A stretch of 64,000 nucleotides of DNA from Peptostreptococcus porci. GTDB taxonomy: Bacteria > Bacillota > Clostridia > Peptostreptococcales > Peptostreptococcaceae. The first letter of the stretch is position 1. The number at the start of each line of letters is the position of its first letter. The notes beneath the pieces are model-generated. The model searched no databases. It had not been told where the DNA came from and saw only the letters and a list, made by a program, of their open reading frames with translations. Made by a program: the position numbers and the translations under genes. The stretch is taken from assembly GCF_009695815.1 (NCBI RefSeq), contig NZ_VUNE01000005.1:124001-188000 (forward strand). Direction: 5' to 3'. Of the stretch, positions 25,892-36,182 are shown piece by piece.

Positions 25892-26941
25892 TTAAACCGT
25901 GCCATCAGTATTTTTAAACTTTCTCCTTAACTGCCCGCAAGCACCACTAATATCAGCGCCCATGGAGTTTCTAATAGTCACAGGTATATTGTTTTTATCT
26001 AAGTAATCTTTAAATTTATTAATATACTCTTTACTAGGTTTTTCAAAATCTCTTTCATCCACAGGATTGATAGGAATTAGATTTACATGACATAGCATTC
26101 CTCTCAGCAATTTTACAATCTCACTTGCCTCATTTTCAGAATCGTTGACTCCTTTGATTAGAGAGTACTCAAAGGTTATTCGCCTTCCAGTTTTTTCAAT
26201 AAAATATCTACAAGATTTTAAAATATCTCGAATTGAAAATTTATTTGCTACAGGCATAATCTTTTTTCTTTCTTCATCAAATGGAGAATGAAATGAAATT
26301 GCCAAATTTATCGGCAATTGCAAATCTGCCAAGTCGTATATTTTATCTACTACTCCACAGGTTGATAGTGTAATATGTCTATATCCTATGTTGAGACCAT
26401 TTTCTTCATTAACCAACTTCAAAAACTGCACCGAGTTTTCATAGTTGTCCAACGGTTCTCCACTTCCCATCATGACCACATTAGATACTCTCATTCCCAA
26501 ATCTTCTTGAACCTTTAATACTTGATCCAATATTTCCCATGGTTCTAGATTTCTATATAATCCATCAATTGTAGATGCACAAAATCTGCATCCCATCCTG
26601 CAACCAACTTGATTGGATACACAAACGGTAACTCTACTATCATAAATCATGGCAACAGTCTCAATAATACTTCCATCATTTAACAAAAATAGATATTTTT
26701 TTGTATTGTCAACCTTTGATTCCAATCTCAGCTCTACGTCTATATTACCAATTATCGAGGACTCAGACAGCTTCGCTCTTAGACTTTTGGGAATATTGTT
26801 CATTTCATCAAAATCCTTTATTCCTCTGTATACCCAAGAGAAAATTTGTCCACCTCGGAATTTTTTTTCACCAATACTAACTAAAAATTCCTTCATTTCA
26901 TTTTCAGTTAGATTTTTTAGCACAACCTTCTCATCATACAT
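25892..26941 (-). CDS. rlmN: Dual-specificity 23S rRNA/tRNA methyltransferase RlmN
   Basis: A radical-SAM enzyme methylating C2 of A2503 in 23S rRNA and A37 in some tRNAs. I choose the ATG at 26941 (GAGGTG upstream), which gives about 349 residues beginning MYDEKVVLKNLTENEM and avoids overlapping rsmB. The cluster CRMGCRFC (CX3CX2C) binds the 4Fe-4S centre, and MGSGEPLDNYENS and the C-terminal GACGQLR (catalytic Cys) are present. Confidence 0.96.
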   Translation of the reverse strand: MYDEKVVLKNLTENEMKEFLVSIGEKKFRGGQIFSWVYRGIKDFDEMNNIPKSLRAKLSESSIIGNIDVELRLESKVDNTKKYLFLLNDGSIIETVAMIYDSRVTVCVSNQVGCRMGCRFCASTIDGLYRNLEPWEILDQVLKVQEDLGMRVSNVVMMGSGEPLDNYENSVQFLKLVNEENGLNIGYRHITLSTCGVVDKIYDLADLQLPINLAISFHSPFDEERKKIMPVANKFSIRDILKSCRYFIEKTGRRITFEYSLIKGVNDSENEASEIVKLLRGMLCHVNLIPINPVDERDFEKPSKEYINKFKDYLDKNNIPVTIRNSMGADISGACGQLRRKFKNTDGTV

Positions 26942-26964
26942 TATACCACACCTCAATAAAATTT

Positions 26965-28320
26965 TTAAACTTTTTTCAATTTGCAAATAAAGAAACCATC
27001 CATATTATCCTTACTAGGCATAATCTTCAGATATCCCTTTCTTAGTCTCTCTTCTTCAAATAGTTTTGTCATAGGGTCGCCACAGATACTTTCAAAAACA
27101 AAATCTTTATTTCCATTTAAAAATTTTTGCACTACATTGATATTTTCTGAATCAAATATGGTACAAGTCGAATACACCATCGAACCACCTTTTTTTAAGT
27201 ATTTCGCTGCATTACTCAATATTTGCAATTGCAATATTGGCAATCCGACTACATCCTCTTCTTTTTTGTATTTTATTTCAGGCTTTCGTCTTACTATTCC
27301 CATACCGGAGCAAGGTACATCACATAATACATAATCAAATTTCCCTTCGTATTCAGGGTTGAACTCGGATGCATCGCCTAGGGATATTTCAACATTATTT
27401 ATTCCCAATCTCTCGCAATATGATTTCACAAGCTTAACTTTATGCTCGAATATATCATGTGACACTACTTTTCCAGTGTTGTTCATTATCTCTGCCAAAT
27501 GAGTTGATTTTCCACCTGGAGCTGAACACAGATCTAGTACCACTGAATTTTCAGATGGATTGAGAACATTTCCAACCAGCATTGAACTTATATCCTGTAC
27601 ACTTATATACCCTTTTGTAAACAGCTCATTTTTTTCTATTCTTTTAAAAGAATCAACCTCAATCGCCTCAGCTATGCCTTCAACTTTTCTTCCGACAATA
27701 CCATCCCTTGATAGTCTTTCTAAAACAAAATCCAAATAGTCGTCAAATGATGGAAATTCACTAGATCTTAATCTATTTACACGAAGATAGATTTTCGGTT
27801 TTTCAGACAACGAAATTAGTATATCTCTTGTTTTTTCAATCCCATTTTCTTTGACCAACCTTTCAACTATCCATTTTTCAAATGAGTATCTAGTGGCCAA
27901 ACCTTCTATTGAATTTTCATCATGCTCAAATACATCATCAATATTCCTAGAAATATTTCTAAGAACAGCATTTACAAAATTCGACGACCTTTTATCAATT
28001 TTTTTCATCATAGAAACTGTTTCATTTATGGCAGCGTAATCTTTTACGCCATCTAGGAAAATAAGCTGGTATGCACCCATTCTAAGTGAAATTTTTACAG
28101 AGTATTGCATTTTTTTAACTTTTATCTTGGAGTGTCTATTAATTATTCCATCCAAAAAAATCTTATTTTCTAAAACTCCATAAACCAATTCTGTTGCAAA
28201 ACCTCTTTGCAAGTCATCCAAATCACTCTCTTTTAAGTAATAATCCAAAGAGATATTGGAGTATTTTTTATTTTTTTCTATATCAAAAAGTACTTTATAA
28301 GCAATATTTCTTGCCGACAC
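26965..28320 (-). CDS. rsmB: 16S rRNA (cytosine967-C5)-methyltransferase
   Basis: RsmB (451 residues) has an N-terminal NusB-like RNA-binding domain (SARNIAYKVLFDIEK) and a C-terminal SAM methyltransferase with LDLCSAPGGKSTHLA, CDVPCSGMGIVRR (catalytic Cys) and YSTCTI. It starts with GTG at 28320 behind GAGGTG. It precedes rlmN by 23 bases, as in B. subtilis and clostridia. Confidence 0.95.
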   Translation of the reverse strand: MSARNIAYKVLFDIEKNKKYSNISLDYYLKESDLDDLQRGFATELVYGVLENKIFLDGIINRHSKIKVKKMQYSVKISLRMGAYQLIFLDGVKDYAAINETVSMMKKIDKRSSNFVNAVLRNISRNIDDVFEHDENSIEGLATRYSFEKWIVERLVKENGIEKTRDILISLSEKPKIYLRVNRLRSSEFPSFDDYLDFVLERLSRDGIVGRKVEGIAEAIEVDSFKRIEKNELFTKGYISVQDISSMLVGNVLNPSENSVVLDLCSAPGGKSTHLAEIMNNTGKVVSHDIFEHKVKLVKSYCERLGINNVEISLGDASEFNPEYEGKFDYVLCDVPCSGMGIVRRKPEIKYKKEEDVVGLPILQLQILSNAAKYLKKGGSMVYSTCTIFDSENINVVQKFLNGNKDFVFESICGDPMTKLFEEERLRKGYLKIMPSKDNMDGFFICKLKKV

Positions 28321-28352
28321 TTATTTCACCTCAACTCTTTTCTATTTTTACT

Positions 28353-28398
28353 GTCTAAAAATAAATGGCTATCCTCCACAAAGATAAGAAAATAGCCA
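28353..28398 (-). terminator. Terminator after the metallopeptidase gene
   Basis: Arms tggctat (28366-28372) and atagcca (28392-28398) with a 19-nt loop. On the minus strand the 3' side continues TTTATTTTT, 30 bases after the stop. Confidence 0.65.
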
Positions 28399-28427
28399 CT
28401 TATAACTAATCCATGTTTATCAATTAC

Positions 28428-29114
28428 TTAATCTCTATCTCTGGCGATCAAAATCAGTCTAACCAATTGTAATATTGAAGCCAAAGCCGCTGCTACATAA
28501 GTCAAAGCCGCCGCATTCAATACTCTTCTTCCATCTCTCTTTTCTTCCGGACCCAAGATCCCCAAAACTTCAAGTTGATTTAATGCACGACTAGATGCGT
28601 TAAACTCAACAGGTAGAGTCACAATTTGGAATAACACTGTTGCAGAAAACAACAGGATTCCTAACCAGAGAAAATTCTTGCTAACCATAAATCCCATCAA
28701 TATAATTATCCATGATGCCGATGAAGCAAAATTCACCATTGGAACCAATGTGCTTCTAAAATTCATCGGTGCATAGGATTCTTTATCCTGAATTGCATGA
28801 CCACATTCATGAGCTGCTACGGAAACAGAAGTTATAGAAGTTCCGTAATATACCTCCTCGGAAAGACTAACTGTTTTTCCTCTTGGATCGTAATGGTCTG
28901 ATAAATTTCCCTTTACCGGATACACTGGGATATTTGACAATCCATTGTGATCAAGTATTCTTCTTGCAACTTCTTGACCGGTAATTCCTTTCATAGACCT
29001 CACTTGAAAATATTTTCTAGTGGTTGAATTAACCTTAAATGAAGCATACAAAGACAATAATATTGCAGGAATCAATATTATCATCGAACTATCATAGTAA
29101 AACATCGGATACAT
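28428..29114 (-). CDS. Neutral zinc metallopeptidase, YugP family
   Basis: A membrane peptidase of about 228 residues. The ATG at 29114 is chosen over a TTG three bases earlier, because GGTAGGTGAT is at the right distance. It has an N-terminal membrane helix (IILIPAILLSLYAS), HECGH (zinc-binding HExxH) in VAAHECGHAIQDKE, and two or three C-terminal helices. The family is common between fmt and rsmB in clostridia; its substrate is unknown. It overlaps nothing and follows fmt by 12 bases. Confidence 0.88.
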   Translation of the reverse strand: MYPMFYYDSSMIILIPAILLSLYASFKVNSTTRKYFQVRSMKGITGQEVARRILDHNGLSNIPVYPVKGNLSDHYDPRGKTVSLSEEVYYGTSITSVSVAAHECGHAIQDKESYAPMNFRSTLVPMVNFASSASWIIILMGFMVSKNFLWLGILLFSATVLFQIVTLPVEFNASSRALNQLEVLGILGPEEKRDGRRVLNAAALTYVAAALASILQLVRLILIARDRD

Positions 29115-29126
29115 CAAATCACCTAC

Positions 29127-30059
29127 CTATTTTAATATTAAACCTAATTCTATATCATTTCCCTTAATATACTCTGAAACTGCCATTCTTTTCTTATTTG
29201 GCAATTGTATTTCCTGTATCAATAGTTTCCCTATTCCACAAAGAACTACTATTCCATTCTTATCTACATCAGTAATTTTCCCGATTTCATTATTTTGACC
29301 ATCATCCAAAAGAACACAGGTCTTCCATATTTTCATCTTATTTTCGCCGTACTCACACCACGCTCCTGGCCAAGGGTTAATTCCTCTAACTAAGTTATGA
29401 ATTTCCCTTGCAGACCTCGAAAAATCCACATGAGCCATCTCCTTGTTCAATGTAGGTGCATACGTTGATTTTGAATTATCTTGCTTTGTTCTTGTAAAAT
29501 CTGATTTTAAGATTTTTTTGATGGTACTACTCAATATCTCTGCACCTTCAACCATCATCCAGTCATGAAGCTCACCTGCTGTTATTTCATCGTTCAATTC
29601 AAATTCTCTCGCTTCAATAATATCTCCCGTATCAAGTCCTGCATCCATGAACATCGTCGTAATACCGGTCTTTTTCAGACCGTTAATTATCGCCCAATTA
29701 ATAGGTGCAGCCCCTCTTAATTCAGGAAGCAACGATACATGGACATTTATACATCCAAGCTTCGGTATTTCCAATAAATCCTTTTTCAAAATCTGACCAT
29801 ACGCCAAAACAACTACTAGATCCGGATTTATTTCACGTATTTCATCTATAAACTCGGGCTTTGAAGCCTTTTCAGGCTGAAGTACACAAATATTATGTTT
29901 AAGGGCAAGCTCCTTTACTGGAGACATCGCCATTTTCTTTCCTCTGCCCTTTGGCTTGTCCGGCTGCGTAACTACCGCTACCACTTCATGACCATCATCA
30001 ATTAATCTCTGAAGTGAATCAACGGCAATTTGCGGTGTCCCCATAAATACTATCTTCAT
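29127..30059 (-). CDS. fmt: Methionyl-tRNA formyltransferase
   Basis: Fmt (310 residues) formylates initiator Met-tRNA. It shows MKIVFMGTPQIAVDSL, the catalytic-loop segment INVHVSLLPELRGAAPINWAI with its conserved Asn/His, and DAGLDTGDI. Its partner def is two bases upstream, the usual def-fmt pair. Length is standard. Confidence 0.97.
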   Translation of the reverse strand: MKIVFMGTPQIAVDSLQRLIDDGHEVVAVVTQPDKPKGRGKKMAMSPVKELALKHNICVLQPEKASKPEFIDEIREINPDLVVVLAYGQILKKDLLEIPKLGCINVHVSLLPELRGAAPINWAIINGLKKTGITTMFMDAGLDTGDIIEAREFELNDEITAGELHDWMMVEGAEILSSTIKKILKSDFTRTKQDNSKSTYAPTLNKEMAHVDFSRSAREIHNLVRGINPWPGAWCEYGENKMKIWKTCVLLDDGQNNEIGKITDVDKNGIVVLCGIGKLLIQEIQLPNKKRMAVSEYIKGNDIELGLILK

Positions 30060-30061
30060 AG

Positions 30062-30508
30062 CTATTCTCCCTTAACTACTTTTTCTACAAAAAGTATTCC
30101 ATCAAGATGATCTATCTCGTGACAAAATGCCCTTGCCAAAAACGCTTCGCCTTCGACAAATATCACATCTCCATTTCTATCCTGAGCCTTAACTTTTACA
30201 TAATTTGGACGAGTTACTTCATCCACATACTCATCGACACTCAGACACCCCTCCACGTCAGTTTGCGTTCCCGAACTTTCGATAATTTCTGGATTTATCA
30301 ATTCAATCAACCCATCTCCAATATCTACAATAACAGCTCTCCTTAGAATACCTACCTGTGGTGCAGCCAATCCGACTCCATCATGCAAATACATCGTATC
30401 TGCCATATCATCTAGTAAAGTATGTAGCTTTTCATTAAACTCCACAACATTCTTTGATTTTTTATTCAATACGGGATCTCCCATTTTTAACACATTTCTT
30501 ATAGCCAT
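30062..30508 (-). CDS. def: Peptide deformylase
   Basis: A 148-residue metalloenzyme removing the N-formyl group from nascent proteins. Motif 1 is [11 protein letters not shown], motif 2 is EGCLSVDE (Cys ligand) and motif 3 is HEIDHLDG (HExxH). It is the short type 1 form. GGAGGAGAAA precedes the ATG at 30508. It partners the adjacent fmt. Confidence 0.97.
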   Translation of the reverse strand: MAIRNVLKMGDPVLNKKSKNVVEFNEKLHTLLDDMADTMYLHDGVGLAAPQVGILRRAVIVDIGDGLIELINPEIIESSGTQTDVEGCLSVDEYVDEVTRPNYVKVKAQDRNGDVIFVEGEAFLARAFCHEIDHLDGILFVEKVVKGE

Positions 30509-30538
30509 TTTCTCCTCCTTAAAATCACACCCATAATA

Positions 30539-33022
30539 CTAAATAAAAGTATTCGGATTTATCTCAATACTTATATCTATACCCTTACTAAATACATTTT
30601 CATACTTTTTTATACAAATATATTTTATCATAGATTTCAAAAGTTTTATGTCAACTCCGTGATTTTTTATTATTACTTGCCATCTAAATTTATTATTTAT
30701 CATCCTAATTGAGCATTCGTTTGGACCAAGTATGCTTCTTACCGAATCAATTCCCTTTTCTTCCATCAGATACTTTAACGTATCTCTAAATCTAAATGAA
30801 TTTTCTTTGGCTACTGATTCATCTGAATTTGCAAAAACAACCCTAATAATATTGTTAAATGGCTCATAGCCAAAAGTTTTTCTCAGCTTTATCTCAGTTT
30901 CATAAAATCCTTTGAAATCATAATTTGCGGCACTTCTAATAGCAAAATGCTCTGTATTGTATGTCTGTAGAACCACCTGACCTAGCTTTTCACCTCTACC
31001 TGCTCTTCCGGAAACCTGAGTAATCAATTGGAATGTCTGCTCATATGATTTAAAATCCGGAAAATTCAGCATGAGGTCTGCCGATATAATACCCACCAAG
31101 GTCACATTTGCAAAATCATGCCCCTTGCTCAGCATTTGCGTTCCAATTAAAATATCAGCTTCTCCCTTATTAAACTTTTCAAGAATTTTCTGTACTCCAT
31201 TTTTCTTTTTTGTAGAATCTCTATCCATTCGCAGTGTCTTATGATTTGGAAATAAATTGGATACGAGCTCTTCTATTTTTTCAGTACCCACACCAACACT
31301 TCCAATATTAGTCATATTGCATTTCGGGCATCTCTCCGGAATATGCTCTTCATATCCACAATAATGGCAAATTCCTTTTTTTAAAGACTTATGATTCGTC
31401 AAAGTAATATCACAGTTTTTGCATTTAAACACATGACCACAATCTTTACATTCCATAAAATTTGCATAACCTCTTTTGTTCAAAAACAAAATCACTTGAT
31501 TTCCTTTTTTTAGCTCCAAATCCATTTTAGCCACCAATTCTTTGCTAAGAGGTGAGCTATTTCCCGAGTGTAGCTCTTTTCTCATATCAACTATTGATAT
31601 TTCAGGCATCAAATTGTTATTTGCTCTTTTATTTAGCTCAAGCAGCTCGTAATCTCCATTTTTCGCGTTGTAGTAATCTGGTACAGATGGCGTCGCAGAA
31701 CCCAGCACGACAGCAACATTGCTTTTAAACGCCTTGTATCTGGCAACCTCAATCGCATCATATTTCGGAGTCTTTTCCGATTTATAACTAAAATCATGTT
31801 CTTCATCTATTATAATCAAACCCAATGAATCAAAAGGAAGAAAAATTGCGGATCTCGTGCCAATAACGACTCTTATATTGCCATTTTTAACCTCTCTAAA
31901 AACATCATATTTTTCACCCTCAGATAATTGGCTATGAAAAACTCCTACTATATTACCAAATCTATTTTTTACCCTTGCGATAGTCTGTGGAGTAAGAGCA
32001 ATTTCCGGTACGAGAAAAACACTTTCCATTCCCTGAGATAACACATATTCTATAAGCTCTAAAAACACTTCCGTTTTACCACTACCTGTAACTCCATGAA
32101 TCAAATATGGCTTGCGGCTTTGTTCTCGAATACCTTCGATTATTCTATCCACAACCTCTCTTTGCTGAGAATTCAAATCAATTTTTTTGTTCTCCACAGT
32201 CAAAAACTGTCTTGGAGCTCTAAAGTGACTCTCCTCTTTTATTTTTATTATGCCCTTTTTTTCAAGACTTTTTATTGTTTGATTAGATACACCAAGCAAA
32301 TCCAAAAGTGCCGATTGCTCCACAGCATCATTCAAAATCAAGAAATTTACCGTCTCCAATTGTTTTTTGCCTAGCTTAAGACAGTTAATGTAATCGGAAT
32401 CCATCTGTATTTTACATTTCAAATCCTCATCCAAATACACAGTCTTTATCTTTTTTTCGTTGACAACCTCTTTATACGACCACTGAATATTTACTAGTCC
32501 TTTTGAAATAAGAGAGTCCAATTTAGATTTTGAATGTCTGCTCGTTAGGCTGTCATAGCTGACGTCTTCTTTAGACAGATATAGCTCATTTATAATTTTT
32601 CTCTCAGCTTGATCTAGTGACATCTCCTGCTCAACAGTCAGCTCTTCTATAGAAAAAACCGGTTTGACAATTTTTGTAGAATTTAGTGTATAGCCCTTTG
32701 GAAAAAAAAGATTTAAGCAGTCCAAGTATGTGCAAATGTATCTATCTCTCATCCACGATATCAGTTCCATGTTTTCACGTGAAATCAGAGGCTCGTCTCC
32801 CAACACATCGAAAATTTCCTTTATTTCAAAATCAGTGCCTTCAGATTCATTTTCACTCTTTAAATTATTTACGATTGCTTCTATAGGCTTGTTGCTTTTT
32901 CCAAAAGGGACACTAACTCTGTATCCAATATCTATTTTGTTTTCAAGTGAATCAGGTACTCTGTATGAGAACAACATATCAGAAAATCTTCCTTTTTGCC
33001 TCAAAATTACATCTACATACAT
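30539..33022 (-). CDS. priA: Primosomal protein N' (replication restart helicase)
   Basis: PriA (about 827 residues) reloads the replisome at abandoned forks. The ATG at 33022 is preferred because GGAGG lies seven bases upstream; an upstream TTG is part of that site. Domains: an N-terminal 3'-DNA-binding domain, Walker A GVTGSGKTEV, DEEHDFSYK, GSATPSVPDYY, a cysteine-rich zinc-binding insert (CKDCGHVFKCKNC... CHYCGY...CPKC), and the C-terminal helicase lobe with LIGTQMLSKGHDF. Its order priA-def-fmt is conserved in Firmicutes. Confidence 0.96.
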   Translation of the reverse strand: MYVDVILRQKGRFSDMLFSYRVPDSLENKIDIGYRVSVPFGKSNKPIEAIVNNLKSENESEGTDFEIKEIFDVLGDEPLISRENMELISWMRDRYICTYLDCLNLFFPKGYTLNSTKIVKPVFSIEELTVEQEMSLDQAERKIINELYLSKEDVSYDSLTSRHSKSKLDSLISKGLVNIQWSYKEVVNEKKIKTVYLDEDLKCKIQMDSDYINCLKLGKKQLETVNFLILNDAVEQSALLDLLGVSNQTIKSLEKKGIIKIKEESHFRAPRQFLTVENKKIDLNSQQREVVDRIIEGIREQSRKPYLIHGVTGSGKTEVFLELIEYVLSQGMESVFLVPEIALTPQTIARVKNRFGNIVGVFHSQLSEGEKYDVFREVKNGNIRVVIGTRSAIFLPFDSLGLIIIDEEHDFSYKSEKTPKYDAIEVARYKAFKSNVAVVLGSATPSVPDYYNAKNGDYELLELNKRANNNLMPEISIVDMRKELHSGNSSPLSKELVAKMDLELKKGNQVILFLNKRGYANFMECKDCGHVFKCKNCDITLTNHKSLKKGICHYCGYEEHIPERCPKCNMTNIGSVGVGTEKIEELVSNLFPNHKTLRMDRDSTKKKNGVQKILEKFNKGEADILIGTQMLSKGHDFANVTLVGIISADLMLNFPDFKSYEQTFQLITQVSGRAGRGEKLGQVVLQTYNTEHFAIRSAANYDFKGFYETEIKLRKTFGYEPFNNIIRVVFANSDESVAKENSFRFRDTLKYLMEEKGIDSVRSILGPNECSIRMINNKFRWQVIIKNHGVDIKLLKSMIKYICIKKYENVFSKGIDISIEINPNTFI

Positions 33023-33083
33023 AATTACCTCCAAAATATTATCCTAAAAATAGGGAAATCAAAGTTGATTTCCCTCGCATTAA

Positions 33084-34292
33084 CTACTTATTTTCGATTA
33101 TCACTTTAATATCGTCTAAAATATGATTTCCAACCTCTGACTTCTCCATTTTTGGAAGCTCTCTGATATCGCCGTTCGGATAAATAAACTTTACTATATT
33201 TGTATCAGAAGCGAAACCAGCACCTTCCTTTGTCAAATCATTGGCAACAATAAAATCCAAATTTTTCTTTTCAATCTTTTTCGTGGCATTTTCCAAAACA
33301 TCGTTGGTTTCAGCAGCAAATCCTATCAATACCTTATCACCCTTAATTTTTCCCAGCTCAAGAGCTATATCCTTATTTCTAGACAATTTAATCTCTAGAT
33401 CATCGTTTTTTTTCTTAATCTTCTTATCTGAGTATTCCTTTGGTTTGTAATCGGCAACAGCCGCACTTTGAATAACCACTTGATTATTTTCAAATTCCTT
33501 TGTCACAGCATTATATAAATCTTCTGCACTTTCAATATTTATAAACTTTGAAAGTTTTTTCGGTATTGGCAAGTTTGTTTTTCCGGAAATCAGAGTTACA
33601 TTTGCTCCTCTTTCTACAGCAGATTTCGCTATTGCGTAACCCATCTTGCCACTCGACCTGTTTGTAATATACCTTACAGGATCAATAGATTCAATTGTCG
33701 GGCCTGCAGTAATCAGTATATTTATCCCATTTAGGTCCTTTACATCTTGCTCATCAAAAAAGTTTTCCACATAATCTACTATTTCATCTACATCTGCAAG
33801 TTTTCCAACTCCTATATCTCCACATGCCAACAATCCTGAGCTTGGATCAATAAACCTATAGCCATATTTTTTTAATCTTTTGATATTATTTTGGACAATC
33901 TCATTTTCGTACATATTGGTGTTCATAGCTGGAGCAAAAACAACTGGCGATTTAGTCGCCATAACTGTCGTGCTTAGCATATCATCGGCAATTCCATTCG
34001 CTACTTTTCCGATAATATTTGCAGTTGCAGGCACAATCAGAAATAAGTCCGCCATTTTTGCAATTTCAATATGCTCTACATCCCAAGTCTTTGGCTCTTC
34101 AAACATATCTGTAGTTACAAAATTATTACTCAAGGTCTGAAAAGTCATAGGAGTTACGAACTCGCAAGCCGATTTCGTCATGATTACCTTAACATTGGCA
34201 CCCATTTTTTTTATTCTATTAACAACATCGCAAGCCTTGTAAACAGCTATACCACCAGTCACTCCGACAACAACATTTTTACCACTTAACAT
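33084..34292 (-). CDS. coaBC: Bifunctional phosphopantothenoylcysteine decarboxylase/synthetase
   Basis: CoaBC (about 402 residues) performs two CoA-biosynthesis steps. The ATG at 34292 is chosen (GGGAGAG upstream), avoiding 20 unsupported residues. The CoaC flavoprotein half carries GKNVVVGVTGGIAVYKA, VPATANIIGK and PAMNTNMYEN; the CoaB half has ITAGPTIESIDPVRYITNRSSGKMG and the KxKK region KIKKKNDDLE. It lies between rpoZ and priA, the standard order. Confidence 0.96.
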   Translation of the reverse strand: MLSGKNVVVGVTGGIAVYKACDVVNRIKKMGANVKVIMTKSACEFVTPMTFQTLSNNFVTTDMFEEPKTWDVEHIEIAKMADLFLIVPATANIIGKVANGIADDMLSTTVMATKSPVVFAPAMNTNMYENEIVQNNIKRLKKYGYRFIDPSSGLLACGDIGVGKLADVDEIVDYVENFFDEQDVKDLNGINILITAGPTIESIDPVRYITNRSSGKMGYAIAKSAVERGANVTLISGKTNLPIPKKLSKFINIESAEDLYNAVTKEFENNQVVIQSAAVADYKPKEYSDKKIKKKNDDLEIKLSRNKDIALELGKIKGDKVLIGFAAETNDVLENATKKIEKKNLDFIVANDLTKEGAGFASDTNIVKFIYPNGDIRELPKMEKSEVGNHILDDIKVIIENK

Positions 34293-34317
34293 AATATCTC
34301 TCCCAAAATATAAAAAA

Positions 34318-34584
34318 TTACTCTTGTTCCAAATACTTTCTCTCTTGCTCAAGCTTATGTTCTATTTCTTGTGTTTTTATTTCATCATCAGTTAATAATC
34401 TGTACTTTACCTTACCTTCAATAACTTCTTCGCTTGCAACAACTACTGGCTTTTCTTCAGTATTAGAATTAACCATTGGAATATCGCCATCTACCAACTC
34501 TCTCGCTCTCTTTGAAACAGTTGCAATCAAGTAATATCTGTTATCTATTTTTTTTACAATTTCATTTAGTGATGGTTTTAGCAT
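34318..34584 (-). CDS. rpoZ: DNA-directed RNA polymerase omega subunit
   Basis: An 88-residue omega-subunit homologue that supports RNA polymerase assembly. The signature MLKPSLNEIVKKIDNRYYLIATVSKRARELVDG matches the family. The C-terminal 40 residues are charged and variable. It overlaps gmk by seven bases, as in B. subtilis and clostridia (gmk-rpoZ-coaBC-priA). Confidence 0.93.
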   Translation of the reverse strand: MLKPSLNEIVKKIDNRYYLIATVSKRARELVDGDIPMVNSNTEEKPVVVASEEVIEGKVKYRLLTDDEIKTQEIEHKLEQERKYLEQE

Positions 34585-35204
34585 TTTAATATCTCCTTTT
34601 CAAATAAATCTATAATTTCATCTTTGTATCTTATAACTTTCATCTTTTCAGACATGATTATCTTTTCAATATCTTCCACTGATTTTTCCACTACGTTATT
34701 AAAAACAAAGTAGTCGTATTCACCCACTAGCTTGATTTCATTATACGCAGAATTAAATCTCATTTCAATTTGTGCATTTGTTTCCGTTCCTCTACCAACA
34801 ATTCTGCTTTTTAGCTCTGACAGGCTTGGTGGTAAAATAAAAACAAATACTGCTTCTGGATATGATTTTTTTACCTGCATCGCACCCTGCATTTCAATTT
34901 CAAGAATAACATCATTACCCTTGCTTATTTCGTCAAAAATAGTCTTTTTTGGTGTACCATAATAATTTTCATAAATCTTGGCAAATTCTAAAAACTCGTC
35001 ATTGTCGATCATATTTTCAAATTCGCTCTTCGATTTATAATAATAACTCACGCCTTCAATCTCGCCTTCTCTAGGTTTTCTAGTAGTAGCTGAAACTGAA
35101 AGATTGATTTTTTCATGTTTTTCCACTAGTTTTTTACAGATGGTACCTTTTCCAGCTCCACTTGGACCAGAAATAACTATCAGCAACCCCTTCTTCTTAA
35201 CCAT
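34578..35204 (-). CDS. gmk: Guanylate kinase
   Basis: Gmk (about 208 residues) phosphorylates GMP to GDP. The ATG at 35204 has GGAGGGG upstream and gives MVKKKGLLIVISGPSGAGKGT (P-loop). SVSATTRKPREGE, GVSYYYKSK and ILEIEMQG-type GMP-binding segments follow. In many relatives a small remA/DUF370 gene lies between gmk and yicC; here only 37 bp separate them, so it is missing. Confidence 0.97.
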   Translation of the reverse strand: MVKKKGLLIVISGPSGAGKGTICKKLVEKHEKINLSVSATTRKPREGEIEGVSYYYKSKSEFENMIDNDEFLEFAKIYENYYGTPKKTIFDEISKGNDVILEIEMQGAMQVKKSYPEAVFVFILPPSLSELKSRIVGRGTETNAQIEMRFNSAYNEIKLVGEYDYFVFNNVVEKSVEDIEKIIMSEKMKVIRYKDEIIDLFEKEILKC

Positions 35205-35241
35205 AAAAGCCCCTCCACGTATCAATACACTGCAATTACAA

Positions 35242-36123
35242 CTATTCAATATTCTGTATTTGTTCTCTTATCTTTTCAAGCTCAGATTTCATATCTATAA
35301 CTAAATTCGTTATTGAAATATTAGAAACCTTTGAGCCTATCGTATTTGTTTCTCTATTCATCTCCTGAATCAAAAAGTCAAGTTTTCTGCCTATTGTATC
35401 ATCACTTATGACTGTATTTCTCAATTGTGTTATATGACTTTTAAATCTAACAATCTCCTCAGTTATATTAGACTTATCAGCAAATATGGCAACCTCCTGT
35501 GCTAATCGATTTTCATCTATTATATTGGGATCATCCATAATATCTGAAATTCTGTCATACAATTTCTTTCTGTATTCATCTTCGACAGTTGATGACAAAG
35601 ATTCGATTTCCAAAATATTATTTTCCAGAGCCTTTGTTCTCTCCAATATATCATTGGCTAGCTTACGGCCCTCAAATCTTCTCATATCCGTCAGCTTAGT
35701 CATACAATTTTCCAGCGCAATCTCCATCATTCCCCACAGTTCTTCTTCATCATTCTCAGATTCTGAAATCTTTATTACATCAGGAAAGCTATAGATGTCA
35801 CTCAGTTTGATTTCATCATCAAGCTTAAAATCACACTTCACTCTAGAAACAATATCATAAACCTGCTTTGCAAGCTCAGGATCATAAATCAAATTAATAT
35901 CATTAGATGACAATGCTTCTAATTTTACAAAAATGTCGACTCTACCTCTCTTCAAGTATAGTTTAACAAATTGTCTCAGTTTATCTTCTAAAAAAGAAAC
36001 TTTTCTTGGAATTCTAGGATTAATATCTAAATACTTGTGATTAATTGTCTTGCATTCAATAGAAATACAGTATTTATCACCTTTGTACTCTCCGATTCCA
36101 AATCCAGTCATACTTATTGCCAT
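35242..36123 (-). CDS. yicC: YicC/YloC family endoribonuclease
   Basis: A protein of about 293 residues beginning MAISMTGFGIGEY, the family N terminus; the ATG at 36123 has TTGGAG upstream, while the earlier TTG is part of that site. The C terminus holds the signature GRKLDFLIQEMNRETNTIGSK. YicC proteins are endoribonucleases implicated in small-RNA decay and stress survival. It is the first gene of the yicC-gmk-rpoZ-coaBC-priA run. Confidence 0.92.
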   Translation of the reverse strand: MAISMTGFGIGEYKGDKYCISIECKTINHKYLDINPRIPRKVSFLEDKLRQFVKLYLKRGRVDIFVKLEALSSNDINLIYDPELAKQVYDIVSRVKCDFKLDDEIKLSDIYSFPDVIKISESENDEEELWGMMEIALENCMTKLTDMRRFEGRKLANDILERTKALENNILEIESLSSTVEDEYRKKLYDRISDIMDDPNIIDENRLAQEVAIFADKSNITEEIVRFKSHITQLRNTVISDDTIGRKLDFLIQEMNRETNTIGSKVSNISITNLVIDMKSELEKIREQIQNIE

Positions 36124-36173
36124 ATCATTTTTCTCCAATATTTTATTATCATATATATTTTACCGTAAAGTTA

Positions 36174-36182
36174 ATTATAACA
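36174..36182 (-). promoter_or_regulatory. Extended -10 promoter for the yicC operon
   Basis: Minus strand TGT-TATAAT (TATAAT 36174-36179), 51 bp before the yicC start. The -35 (TACAAA, 17 bp upstream) is poor. The context matches the plsX promoter (both read TTTTTGTGTTATAATT). Confidence 0.5.

Noticed and set aside
35205-35241. remA/DUF370 gene between yicC and gmk
   Set aside because: Only 37 bp separate the genes and no reading frame fits, so the gene is absent here.
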